Source: JAIVJN01 sp036732565
Lineage (GTDB): Bacteria; Acidobacteriota; Vicinamibacteria; Vicinamibacterales; UBA2999
Reading direction: 5' to 3'
Assembly (NCBI GenBank): GCA_036732565.1
Contig: DAINCF010000304.1
Coordinates: 1 to 8,525 of the forward strand
Length of the DNA: 8,525 nucleotides
The position numbers were made by a program, and so were the translations under genes. Every line of letters begins with the position of its first letter. Within the stretch, counting starts at the first letter, position 1. The notes beneath the pieces are model-generated. The model was not told the DNA's origin and ran no database searches. It saw only the letters and a program-made list of their open reading frames with translations. This document shows positions 1 through 6,622 of this stretch, in pieces.

Positions 1-2224
1 CAATCTCCCGCGTGCGCTGCGCGACGGTGTACGCGAGCACGCCGTAGAGCCCGATCGCCGCCAGCAGCGTGGCCAACGACGCGAACGCCGCGGACAACGT
101 GGTAATCAGCCGGTCGAGGAACACGTTCTCCCGGATCTGCTGCGGCATGGTCCGCAGCTCCTCTACGGGCAGATTCGGGTCGATGCGCGCGATTGCCGGA
201 GGAATCGCCGCGAGCAGCTGCTCTGGCGGGAGCGCCGAGCGCACGAGGAAGGTGGTGGCCCCAATCTGATCGTCTTGCCGGTACGGGCGGTAGTAGATCG
301 GTGGCGGCTCCTCTTTCACACTGCTGTACTTCGTGTTCGGCACCAGGCCGACGATCTCGATGTCGAGTGCCGCCTCGCGGCCTTGGTCTCCCATCCGTTT
401 GCCGAGGGCATCGCGACCGAGGTTGAACTTCTTGGCGAAGGCCTCGTTGACGATGACCACCTTGGCCGCCCCCTGGGCGTCGGCCCTGGTGAAGTCACGC
501 CCGGCCAGCAGCGGAACGCCCAACGTACGGAAGTAGTCCGGACCAATCTCGTTGTACTGCGAGTTGCGATCGGTATCCGGTCCGACCTCGAACCCCTGGA
601 CCATGATGCTATTGCCCCAGTTGTCACCGGCGATGAGCGGTACCATCGACGCCGACACGCTGGTCACGCCGGGCATACTCGAGATCGTATCTTCGACCTG
701 CTCGAACAGCGCCTTGCTCCGCTCAGGCGTGTAGCCGTTGAGCCGCGGTGAGATCCCGAACGACACGACGTTGTCGATCTCCACGCCGAGATCGACGCGG
801 CTGATGTTCGCGAGGCTGCGAGTGAAGAGCGCGGCCGAGACCAGCAGCGCCATCGACAGCGCGATCTGCACAGTGGCGAGCGACGTGCGGAAGCGCGCCG
901 CGGCCCGTGAGCCCGACGGCTGGCCCGAGTTGCTCTTGATTGTCGACGCGAGATCGGGCCGCGTGCTGTGTATCGCTGGGAAGAGACCAAACAGCAGGCC
1001 CGTGCCCAGCGAAAGCGCCGCGGCAAACAGCAGCATGGCGCCGTCGAGCTCGAAGCGCAGTGTCGTGGCCGCCTGCGCGGGCAGCAACGACTGAATGAGT
1101 GTGAGCGTCCATCGCGCGACGAGCAGACCGCCGACGCCGCCAAGCACCGCAAGCAGGCACGACTCGGTGAGCAGCTGCGCGATCAGCTGCCGACGGCTGG
1201 CACCGATGGAGAGCCGCACGGCCATCTCGTTGGCTCGTCCCGCGGCGCGCGCCAGCAGCAGGTTCGCGATGTTGGCGCAGGCGATCAACAGGACGAATCC
1301 GGTCACGCCCAAAAGGATCAGGAGTGGCGCCTGGGCCTCGCCGTGCAACGTGCTCTGACCACGAGCGCCGGCTACCACACCGACCTGCTTGGCCCGGAAC
1401 CTCGCCATCGTCTGATCGCTCATCCCCTTCTGGAGCGGCGCCTCGACGTCGTTGAGGATCGCGTGGTACGGCACGTTCAGCGCGGTGTGCGCTTGCTCGA
1501 TTGATACGCCGGGCTTGAGACGCGCGAAGAGGTACGCCCAGTAGGCGTCGCGACGCTCGAACGCCTTGGCCGCGGTCGGCTGCAACTGTCCGCGCAGGGT
1601 GATGGGCACGAAGACGTGCAGCCGCGTCCCGAGCGTGGTGCCCTCGAAGCCCTCGGGCGCGACTCCGACGATGGTTAGCGGCTGACCGTTGACGATGAGC
1701 GTGTCGTTGAGGACGCTGGGACTCTGGCCGAAGCGCGTCCGCCAATACGTGTGCGTCAGCACGACGATGGCTGCTTCGCCGATGGTGCGGTCGTCCTCCG
1801 GTCCGATGAGCCGGCCCAGCGCCGGCTGCAGGCCGAGCAGCGAAAAGTAGGTGCCGGAGACCAGCTCACCGGAGCCATTGAGCGTCTGTCCGCGATAGGC
1901 GAAGTTGGCGCCGAACGTCCGGTGTGCCGCTATGCCGGTGAAAACCTGCTGCACGCGTTCCAGGTCCCGGAACATCGGGTAGCTGAACACATGGTCGGAA
2001 TTACCCGCCTGGTTGGCGGTGATCGATCCCGGCTTCGGCTCCGGCGCCGACAGGTTCACCAGCTCGCTCGGCTGGTGCACTGGCAGCGGGCGCAGCAGCA
2101 TCTGATCGAACAGCGAATAGATCGCGGAGTTCGCCCCGATGCCGAGCGCCAGGGACAGGATGGCGACGCACGTGACGAACGGCGTCTTGAACAGCGTCCG
2201 GAATGCCAGCTTGAGGTTGTTCAT
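1..2224 (-). CDS. ADOP-type MacB/FtsX ABC transporter permease, C-terminally cut by the window edge
   Basis: Inner-membrane permease of the MacB/FtsX superfamily. I translated 741 codons without a stop before the left edge; the last visible residues are VAQRTREI, the typical entry into the final FtsX module. Order: N-terminal membrane helix at about 17-37 (ALGIGANSAIYS, then LLRPLPV), MacB-like periplasmic domain about 45-290, first FtsX module about 300-420 with helices near 301-325, 353-380 and 398-417 (LLIACANIANLLLARA; EMAVRLSIGASRRQL), a helix near 448-477, a second periplasmic domain about 480-700, then the start of the second FtsX module (helix about 720-745). Two tandem modules in one chain with no adjacent ATPase gene is the ADOP pattern. 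Such proteins are assumed to act in export or macrolide-type efflux, but the cargo is unknown. The ATG is fixed by the family-typical N-terminus MNNLKLAFRTLFKTPF; no good Shine-Dalgarno precedes it. It lies 92 bp downstream of the hydrolase gene on the same strand. Confidence 0.93.
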   Translation of the reverse strand, partial: MNNLKLAFRTLFKTPFVTCVAILSLALGIGANSAIYSLFDQMLLRPLPVHQPSELVNLSAPEPKPGSITANQAGNSDHVFSYPMFRDLERVQQVFTGIAAHRTFGANFAYRGQTLNGSGELVSGTYFSLLGLQPALGRLIGPEDDRTIGEAAIVVLTHTYWRTRFGQSPSVLNDTLIVNGQPLTIVGVAPEGFEGTTLGTRLHVFVPITLRGQLQPTAAKAFERRDAYWAYLFARLKPGVSIEQAHTALNVPYHAILNDVEAPLQKGMSDQTMARFRAKQVGVVAGARGQSTLHGEAQAPLLILLGVTGFVLLIACANIANLLLARAAGRANEMAVRLSIGASRRQLIAQLLTESCLLAVLGGVGGLLVARWTLTLIQSLLPAQAATTLRFELDGAMLLFAAALSLGTGLLFGLFPAIHSTRPDLASTIKSNSGQPSGSRAAARFRTSLATVQIALSMALLVSAALFTRSLANISRVDLGVEIDNVVSFGISPRLNGYTPERSKALFEQVEDTISSMPGVTSVSASMVPLIAGDNWGNSIMVQGFEVGPDTDRNSQYNEIGPDYFRTLGVPLLAGRDFTRADAQGAAKVVIVNEAFAKKFNLGRDALGKRMGDQGREAALDIEIVGLVPNTKYSSVKEEPPPIYYRPYRQDDQIGATTFLVRSALPPEQLLAAIPPAIARIDPNLPVEELRTMPQQIRENVFLDRLITTLSAAFASLATLLAAIGLYGVLAYTVAQRTREI

Positions 2225-2225
2225 G

Positions 2226-2263
2226 CGGGGACCCAGCACCGGATGTGACGGCTGGCAGCCCCG
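2226..2263 (-). promoter_or_regulatory. Possible structured leader directly upstream of the permease start
   Basis: Bases 2226-2230 (CGGGG) can pair with 2259-2263 (CCCCG), and 2233-2236 (CCAG) with 2252-2255 (CTGG), with a possible inner CCG/CGG pair. The composite stem would begin one base upstream of the permease ATG, where no clear Shine-Dalgarno is visible. Further upstream on the minus strand, 2286-2294 reads TGGTATACC, a possible extended -10 box without a recognisable -35. Both could let the permease be expressed apart from the hydrolase, but each is short enough to occur by chance in G+C-rich DNA. There is no T-run, so it is not a canonical terminator. Confidence 0.25.
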
Positions 2264-2316
2264 GAAAGTTGCCGCATCGCGGACGGGTATACCACGTTCG
2301 TCGCGAAACGATGCCT

Positions 2317-3276
2317 TCAGTACACGTCGAGATCGCGACCGACGACGAAGTGTCCGGCGTATTTCGCCAGCATGTCCGCGTGGAGCTCTTCGGGAGACAG
2401 GCTGTTGTAGTGATAGAGAATCAGCAACCGCGGTTTGGCCGCGCGTGCGAGCTCGGCCAGCTGCGCGGTCGTCGTGTGGTACTTCTCGGAAAATCGCCGG
2501 AACGTGCCAGGGGGCGCGCCGCCGGCCTCGGGTCGCGCATCCAGCCATGCGGCGGTGTGAGCCTCGTGGATCAGCACGTCACAGCCGCGGCACGCGTCGA
2601 TCGTCGCTTGCGTCGGATTGGTGTCGCCGGAGATCACGATGCTGCGATCGGCCGTGTCGAAGCGGTAGCCATAGCTCTCCATCGCATGCTTGGTGGCAAA
2701 CGCGGTCACCGTCACATTCGCGTCTTTGTAGATCACTCCGGCGGCAATCTCGTGCGCATTCACCTTGTGCCCATCCGCGAATGTTCGCTGGTTGCCATCA
2801 GGATTCGTCCTCGTCTCGACGTCCACGCTGTACGCGGCGAGCAAATGGTCGGTCATCGACGTGATGCCCTTCGGGCCGTACACCTCCAGCGGCACTCGTC
2901 GTCCCAACGTCCACGGGCTGAAGATGAGATCGGGATAGCCAACGGTATGGTCCGAGTGCAAGTGGGTGACGAACGCGAGGCGTAGGTTGTTCGGCTGCAG
3001 CGCCGGAATGCCGCGGGTCGTCGCCGCCGCATTCGCACGCCGAACCACGCCAGGTCCGAAGTCCACGAGGTATGCCGTCTCGTTCACGACAATCGCCGTA
3101 GCGGGCCCCGATCGATCTGGGGTCGCCGCCGGCGTCCCGGTACCGATTAGCACGACCTTCGTCTGGCTCGTCGGGCGTGTCTGCGTGGCGGGTACGCCAA
3201 CCACGAGAGTTGACATCGCCAACGTGAGGACGCCCGCGATCCTCCACCCGCTGCTGACCGCTGTGCCGCTGCTCAT
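2317..3276 (-). CDS. Exported metallo-beta-lactamase-fold hydrolase (RNase Z/arylsulfatase AtsA-like)
   Basis: A 319-residue zinc-dependent hydrolase predicted to act outside the cytoplasm. Residues 1-30 form a signal peptide: R12 in the n-region, hydrophobic core about 13-28, and a V-P-A cleavage site ending at A30. The MBL core opens with VVLIGTGTP (about 41-49). The metal-binding motif HLHSDH is intact at 105-110 (H105, H107, D109, H110). Further likely ligands are H197 in TKHAMESYGYRF, D218 in SGDT, H237/H240 in HEAHT, H267 in YHTTTAQLAELA, and H289 in LYHYN. This pattern fits the RNase Z-like/AtsA branch rather than true beta-lactamases; the natural substrate is unknown. I chose the ATG at 3276 because AAAGGA at 3286-3291 lies 9 nt upstream and the signal peptide follows at once. 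A GTG at 3342 would add 22 residues ahead of the signal peptide and is less likely. It is co-directional with the permease and divergent from the small plus-strand gene. Confidence 0.9.
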   Translation of the reverse strand: MSSGTAVSSGWRIAGVLTLAMSTLVVGVPATQTRPTSQTKVVLIGTGTPAATPDRSGPATAIVVNETAYLVDFGPGVVRRANAAATTRGIPALQPNNLRLAFVTHLHSDHTVGYPDLIFSPWTLGRRVPLEVYGPKGITSMTDHLLAAYSVDVETRTNPDGNQRTFADGHKVNAHEIAAGVIYKDANVTVTAFATKHAMESYGYRFDTADRSIVISGDTNPTQATIDACRGCDVLIHEAHTAAWLDARPEAGGAPPGTFRRFSEKYHTTTAQLAELARAAKPRLLILYHYNSLSPEELHADMLAKYAGHFVVGRDLDVY

Positions 3277-3413
3277 AGGACACCATCCTTTGCCTTGCTC
3301 ACCTGTCGGGACGATGCTACCGTCGTCAACTCGCCACGGCACATGAATAGCAGAGGCAACCCTCGCAAAAAGTGGACGGCGCGACGCGGCGCCATGAATT
3401 CACTGGAGGGATC
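3277..3413. promoter_or_regulatory. Divergent intergenic region between hydrolase and coiled-coil genes
   Basis: This 137-bp gap separates two genes transcribed away from each other, so promoters for both should lie here or just inside the genes. Only the ribosome binding sites are visible: AAAGGA (3286-3291, minus) for the hydrolase and GGAGG (3405-3409, plus) for the small gene. A TTGACG on the minus strand (3324-3329) resembles a -35 box, but no acceptable -10 lies 16-18 bp away. I cannot assign either promoter with confidence. Confidence 0.45.
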
Positions 3414-3674
3414 ATGCCTCGGCAAACCCTTGTCGGACGGGTAGAAAGGCTGGAAGAGCGGGTGACGGCTCTCGAACAACTCCCGGCTCGTATCGACGAG
3501 CTCGCATCGCAGGTTTCGCAACTTCGGACGGAGGTGCGCGACGGATTTTCTGCAACCGATGCCAAGCTGCAATATCTTCGCGACGACCTGGGCCGGCAGA
3601 TGCGGATTCTTCACGAAGACTTGATCGAGCGCATCAAGGCACTCGGCGATGGTAGGCCGAACCGAAAGAGATAG
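3414..3674 (+). CDS. Small hypothetical coiled-coil protein
   Basis: An 86-residue soluble protein with no signal peptide or membrane helix. Residues 5-60 show heptad-spaced hydrophobics (L6, V10, L13, V17, L20, I27, L30, V34, L37, V41) with many E, R and Q residues, so it should form a long parallel or antiparallel coiled coil. It ends with a second amphipathic stretch (MRILHEDLIERIKAL) and a basic tail, RPNRKR. No catalytic motif is visible and I assign no function. The pattern recalls short 'hypothetical' coiled-coil proteins common in Acidobacteriota and Myxococcota, which is a recollection rather than a search result. ATG 3414 is preceded by GGAGG at 3405-3409; the spacing of 4 nt is short but usable. 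A GTG at 3372 in the same frame would add 14 residues without heptads. It runs head-on into the oxidoreductase operon, with 21 bp between the two stop codons and no visible terminator. Confidence 0.72.
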   Translation: MPRQTLVGRVERLEERVTALEQLPARIDELASQVSQLRTEVRDGFSATDAKLQYLRDDLGRQMRILHEDLIERIKALGDGRPNRKR

Positions 3675-3695
3675 CTGTGGCGAGGAACAGACAAT

Positions 3696-4751
3696 CTATC
3701 GGAACCGCTGCTGCAGCTTCTCGAGCTCCGCGTTGCCTGGGCAGAGTTGTTCGTACGGCAGGTCGACCAGCGGCGCCGCGACCGTCCCCGCTTGCGCGTG
3801 CATGTCTTTGGACTCGGTGGAGACATGCAGCAGGCCCGTCGCGATCTCGCCGGCGCGTTGGTGCTTCCTGATGTGCTCGTAGGCGCGATCGCGATCGGTG
3901 GGATCGTAGTCCTCCGCGACCTTGCGCAGGCGAATCCAGCTGCCGTCGTGCAGCATCACGTTGCGCACCGTGCCCGAGGCGTACTCCGCGGTGATCTCGT
4001 CCGCAGGCGGCACGAAGTCGGCCTGCACCACTTCGACCTGGTGCTCGCGAGTGTAGGCGTAGCTCTTGGTGGACCCTTCGTGATCGTTGAAGGTGACGCA
4101 CGGGGAGATCACGTCGATGAAGGCAAAACCCTTGTGCGCGATGCCGGCCTTCAACAGTGGGACGAGCTGCGCCTTGTCTCCCGAGAAGCTGCGGGCGACG
4201 AACGTCGCGCCAAGCGTCAGCGCGAGCAGCGCGCCGTCGATCGCCTCCATGGTGTTCGCTTCGCCCTTCTTGCTCGTCGAGCCAGGGTCGGCGGACGCCG
4301 AGAACTGCCCCTTGGTCAAACCGTAGACGCCGTTGTTCTCCAGCACGTAAAGGAGATCGACGTTGCGCCGCATCGCGTGGCACAACTGGCCGAGGCCGAT
4401 GGACAGCGAGTCGCCGTCCCCGGAGATGCCGATGTAGACGAGATCCCCATTGGCCGCATTGGCGCCCGTGGCCAGCGCCGGCATGCGGCCGTGCACGCTG
4501 TTGAACCCGTGCGCCTCGCGCAGAAAGTAGGTTGGCGTCTTCGACGAGCAGCCGATCCCCGACAGCTTGGCGACGCGATGCGGCGCGATCGACAGATCCC
4601 AGAACGCCTGGATGATGGCGGCGGTGACCGAGTCGTGCCCGCAGCCGGCGCACAGCGTCGACATCGAGCCTTCGTAGTCGCGCCGCGTCAGGCCGATGGC
4701 GTTCTTCTGCAGCGACGGATGATGAACCTTGGGCTTGGCGATGTAGCTCAT
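3696..4751 (-). CDS. korB: 2-oxoacid:acceptor oxidoreductase, beta subunit (TPP-binding)
   Basis: A 351-residue cytoplasmic subunit that binds thiamine pyrophosphate and one [4Fe-4S] cluster for CoA-dependent oxidative decarboxylation of a 2-oxoacid. The TPP/Mg motif runs from GDGDS at 111-115 to NN at 139-140 (VLENNGVYGLTKGQ). Probable cluster cysteines are C34 and C37 in CAGCGH, C68 in GIGCSS, and C218 in SPCVTFN. The arrangement, including HAMRRNVD and GLTKGQ, is that of the KorB/VorB/PorB family; I favour 2-oxoglutarate but pyruvate is possible. The length is somewhat above the roughly 290 residues usual for minimal beta subunits because of an extended C-terminus (about 300-351, rich in A, E and Q) with no obvious motif. 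The start is supported by an AGAGGG Shine-Dalgarno 5 nt upstream inside the alpha gene. Its ATG overlaps the TGA of the gamma/alpha gene by 4 bases (4748-4751), so translational coupling is likely. It is the last gene of the operon. Confidence 0.92.
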   Translation of the reverse strand: MSYIAKPKVHHPSLQKNAIGLTRRDYEGSMSTLCAGCGHDSVTAAIIQAFWDLSIAPHRVAKLSGIGCSSKTPTYFLREAHGFNSVHGRMPALATGANAANGDLVYIGISGDGDSLSIGLGQLCHAMRRNVDLLYVLENNGVYGLTKGQFSASADPGSTSKKGEANTMEAIDGALLALTLGATFVARSFSGDKAQLVPLLKAGIAHKGFAFIDVISPCVTFNDHEGSTKSYAYTREHQVEVVQADFVPPADEITAEYASGTVRNVMLHDGSWIRLRKVAEDYDPTDRDRAYEHIRKHQRAGEIATGLLHVSTESKDMHAQAGTVAAPLVDLPYEQLCPGNAELEKLQQRFR

Positions 4752-6544
4752 GCGGCCCTCTCGAGCTTGCCCTTGACGCCGGTGATGACGTGATGCGCGC
4801 TCATCGGGAAGCCGCCGTAATACCGCACCGACTCCAGCTTCTCCACCGGCACGCCCGTCTCCAGCATCAGCAGACTGCGCAACTGCCCGTCACGATTCTG
4901 CTCGACGATGAAGTTGACCTCGTGCGCCTCGAGGAACGCCCGCACATCGTCGCCGAACGGGAACCCGCGGACGCGCATGTAATCCAGGACGACGCCCTCG
5001 CGCTCCAGGATGTCCATGGCCTCGACACACGCGGCATGGCAGCCGCCGATGGTCACCAGACCCATCTTCGCCCCCGCTGCCTGCTTGATCACCGGCGCCG
5101 GCACGGCGCGCGTCGCGCCCTGAATCTTCCGCGCGACCCGATCGACGACGTCGGTGTATTCCTCGGCGTCCTCGGTGTAGCCGCCATAGCGGTTGTGCCC
5201 GGACCCGCGCGTGAAGTACGCGCCCTTGGGATGCGTCCCCGGCAGCGTGCGATACGGAATGCCGTCGCCGTCACTATCGAGATAGCGATAGAAGGTCTTG
5301 ATGGCTTCGAGCTGCTCGGCCGACAGCACCTTGCCCCGATCCGGTCGATAGCTGTCGTCCCAGGTGAGCTTCGGCACCATCCAGTCGTTCATCCCGATGT
5401 CGAGATCCGACAGCACGAACACCGGTGTCTGGAAGCGCTCGGCGAGATCGAAAGCCTTCACCGCCAGCTCGAACGCTTCGCGCGGATCCGACGGGTACAG
5501 GCAGATGTGGCGCGTGTCGCCGTGCGAGGCGTAGGCGCACAGCATGAGGTCGCCCTGCTGCGTGCGCGTCGGCATGCCCGTCGACGGTCCGGTGCGCTGG
5601 ACGTCGAACACCACCGCGGGCACCTCCGCGTAATACGCGAGGCCGAGGAACTCGTTCATCAGCGAGATGCCTGGACCAGCGGTCGGCGTGAAGGCACGCG
5701 CGCCCGCCCACCCGGCGCCAATCACCATGCCGATGGCCGCGAGCTCGTCCTCGGCCTGCAGAATGGCGAAACGGTTCGCCTTGGTCTCGGGATCGCGTCG
5801 GTACTTCTTGCAGAAGCCGTTGAACGCCTCCATGAGGGACGTCGCCGGCGTGATCGGATACCACGCCCCGACGGTGGCCCCGGCATACAAACAGCCGAGC
5901 GCGGCGGCGGTGTTGCCGTCGATCAGAATGGAATCCTTGGTCGCATCCATCGGCTCCAGGTGGATCGGCAGCGGACACGCGAAGTGTTCCTTGGCGTACT
6001 GATAGCCGAGATCGACGGCCCTCTGGTTGGAGTCCATCAGCGCCTGCTTTGCGGCGTACTTTTCTTTCAGCAGGGCGCGAGTGAGGTCCTCGTCGATGTT
6101 CAGCAGCGCCGCCAGCGCCCCGGCATACGCGACGTTCTTCATCAGGATGCGCTCGCGCACACCCTTGAACGCGGCGTTGCACATCTCGGCGAGGGGGATA
6201 CCGATCAACGTGACGTCGGGCCGCTTCAGCTTGTCGTCGAGCGGCCACGTGGAGTCGTAGAGCAACCATCCACCGGGACGAACCTCGGCGACGTCGCGCT
6301 GGTACGTCGCGGCGTTGAGCGCCACCATCAGATCGAACTCGGGCGTGCGCGCGGTGTAGCCGTGTTTGTTGACTCGAATCTCGTACCACGTCGGCAGGCC
6401 CTGAATGTTCGACGGGAAGACGTTCTTCCCCGTCACCGGCACACCCATCCGGAAGATGGCCTGCATGATGAGGCCATTGGCCGACGCCGACCCCGTGCCG
6501 TTGGCGGTCGCGATCTTGAACGCGAATTCGTTTGTTAGATCCAT
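4748..6544 (-). CDS. korA: 2-oxoacid:acceptor oxidoreductase, fused gamma-alpha subunit
   Basis: A 598-residue partner of the beta subunit. Residues about 7-190 form the gamma (catalytic-interface) domain: it begins IATANGTGSASANGL, continues with NVFPSNIQGLPTWYEIRV (about 41-58), and departs from the usual G-x-G-G-Q-G signature. Residues about 205-400 form the pyrimidine-binding alpha domain: YPITPATS at 229-236 holds the conserved Thr-Pro, E265 sits in LQAEDELAAIG, and QRTGPSTGMPT at 316-326 is typical of Kor/Por alpha chains. Residues about 490-590 form the C-terminal transketolase-like domain (GLVTIGGCHAACVEA; FIVEQNRDGQL). An acidic DSDGDG at 423-428 resembles a Ca-binding loop. The gamma-alpha fusion is the normal KorA form, so this is not an unusual chimera. 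ATG 6544 is the only start that keeps the gamma domain whole; its upstream bases (GAGAACAGAGC) give only a weak Shine-Dalgarno and abut a hairpin. The stop overlaps the beta gene start. Confidence 0.92.
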   Translation of the reverse strand: MDLTNEFAFKIATANGTGSASANGLIMQAIFRMGVPVTGKNVFPSNIQGLPTWYEIRVNKHGYTARTPEFDLMVALNAATYQRDVAEVRPGGWLLYDSTWPLDDKLKRPDVTLIGIPLAEMCNAAFKGVRERILMKNVAYAGALAALLNIDEDLTRALLKEKYAAKQALMDSNQRAVDLGYQYAKEHFACPLPIHLEPMDATKDSILIDGNTAAALGCLYAGATVGAWYPITPATSLMEAFNGFCKKYRRDPETKANRFAILQAEDELAAIGMVIGAGWAGARAFTPTAGPGISLMNEFLGLAYYAEVPAVVFDVQRTGPSTGMPTRTQQGDLMLCAYASHGDTRHICLYPSDPREAFELAVKAFDLAERFQTPVFVLSDLDIGMNDWMVPKLTWDDSYRPDRGKVLSAEQLEAIKTFYRYLDSDGDGIPYRTLPGTHPKGAYFTRGSGHNRYGGYTEDAEEYTDVVDRVARKIQGATRAVPAPVIKQAAGAKMGLVTIGGCHAACVEAMDILEREGVVLDYMRVRGFPFGDDVRAFLEAHEVNFIVEQNRDGQLRSLLMLETGVPVEKLESVRYYGGFPMSAHHVITGVKGKLERAA

Positions 6545-6554
6545 GCTCTGTTCT

Positions 6555-6576
6555 CGGCCGGCCTAAAGGCCGGCCG
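6555..6576. repeat. GC hairpin I between flavoprotein and gamma/alpha genes
   Basis: Two copies of the 8-bp palindrome GGCCGGCC (6556-6563 and 6568-6575) flank the loop TAAA, with one further C-G pair (6555/6576), giving a perfect 9-bp stem with a 4-nt loop. In the transcript of the operon (minus strand) the stem ends 10 nt before the gamma/alpha AUG. There is no T-run, so it is not a standard terminator. It may be a REP-like dispersed element, an mRNA-processing or stability structure, or a brake on initiation of the gamma/alpha subunit. Confidence 0.7.
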
Positions 6577-6589
6577 CTACGAAGGTCGT

Positions 6590-6621
6590 ACGTAGGGGCC
6601 GCCCTTCAAGGAGGCCCACGT
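6590..6621. repeat. GC hairpin II immediately after the flavoprotein stop codon
   Basis: GGGCCGCC (6596-6603) pairs with GGAGGCCC (6610-6617) with one G/A mismatch and a 6-nt loop CTTCAA. Outside it, ACGT at 6590-6593 pairs with ACGT at 6618-6621 across a 2-nt AG bulge. On the minus strand the structure starts one base after the TAA of the flavoprotein gene. With hairpin I it fills most of the 78-bp gap. The GTAGGGGC...TTCA...GCCC style resembles small dispersed palindromes that I recall from high-GC soil-bacterial genomes, but copy number cannot be tested here. Confidence 0.62.
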
Positions 6622-6622
6622 C

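Noticed and set aside
723..1745. 340-codon minus-strand frame inside the permease gene
   Set aside because: It is the out-of-phase reading of the permease, whose own frame stays open for 741 codons with clear MacB/FtsX features.
2245..2985. 246-codon plus-strand frame across the hydrolase gene
   Set aside because: It is opposite a gene with a full metallo-beta-lactamase motif set, and its product shows no domain.
3324..3329. TTGACG on the minus strand as the hydrolase -35 box
   Set aside because: No -10-like hexamer occurs 16-18 bp downstream.
3277..3342. GTG at 3342 as the hydrolase start (341 aa)
   Set aside because: The added 22 residues would sit ahead of a normal signal peptide, whereas ATG 3276 has AAAGGA at a good distance.
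4790..6538. 582-codon open frame on the plus strand opposite the gamma/alpha gene
   Set aside because: It has no recognisable domain and a biased R/H/V/L/E composition. It mirrors a well-supported minus-strand gene; long antisense frames are expected at this G+C content.
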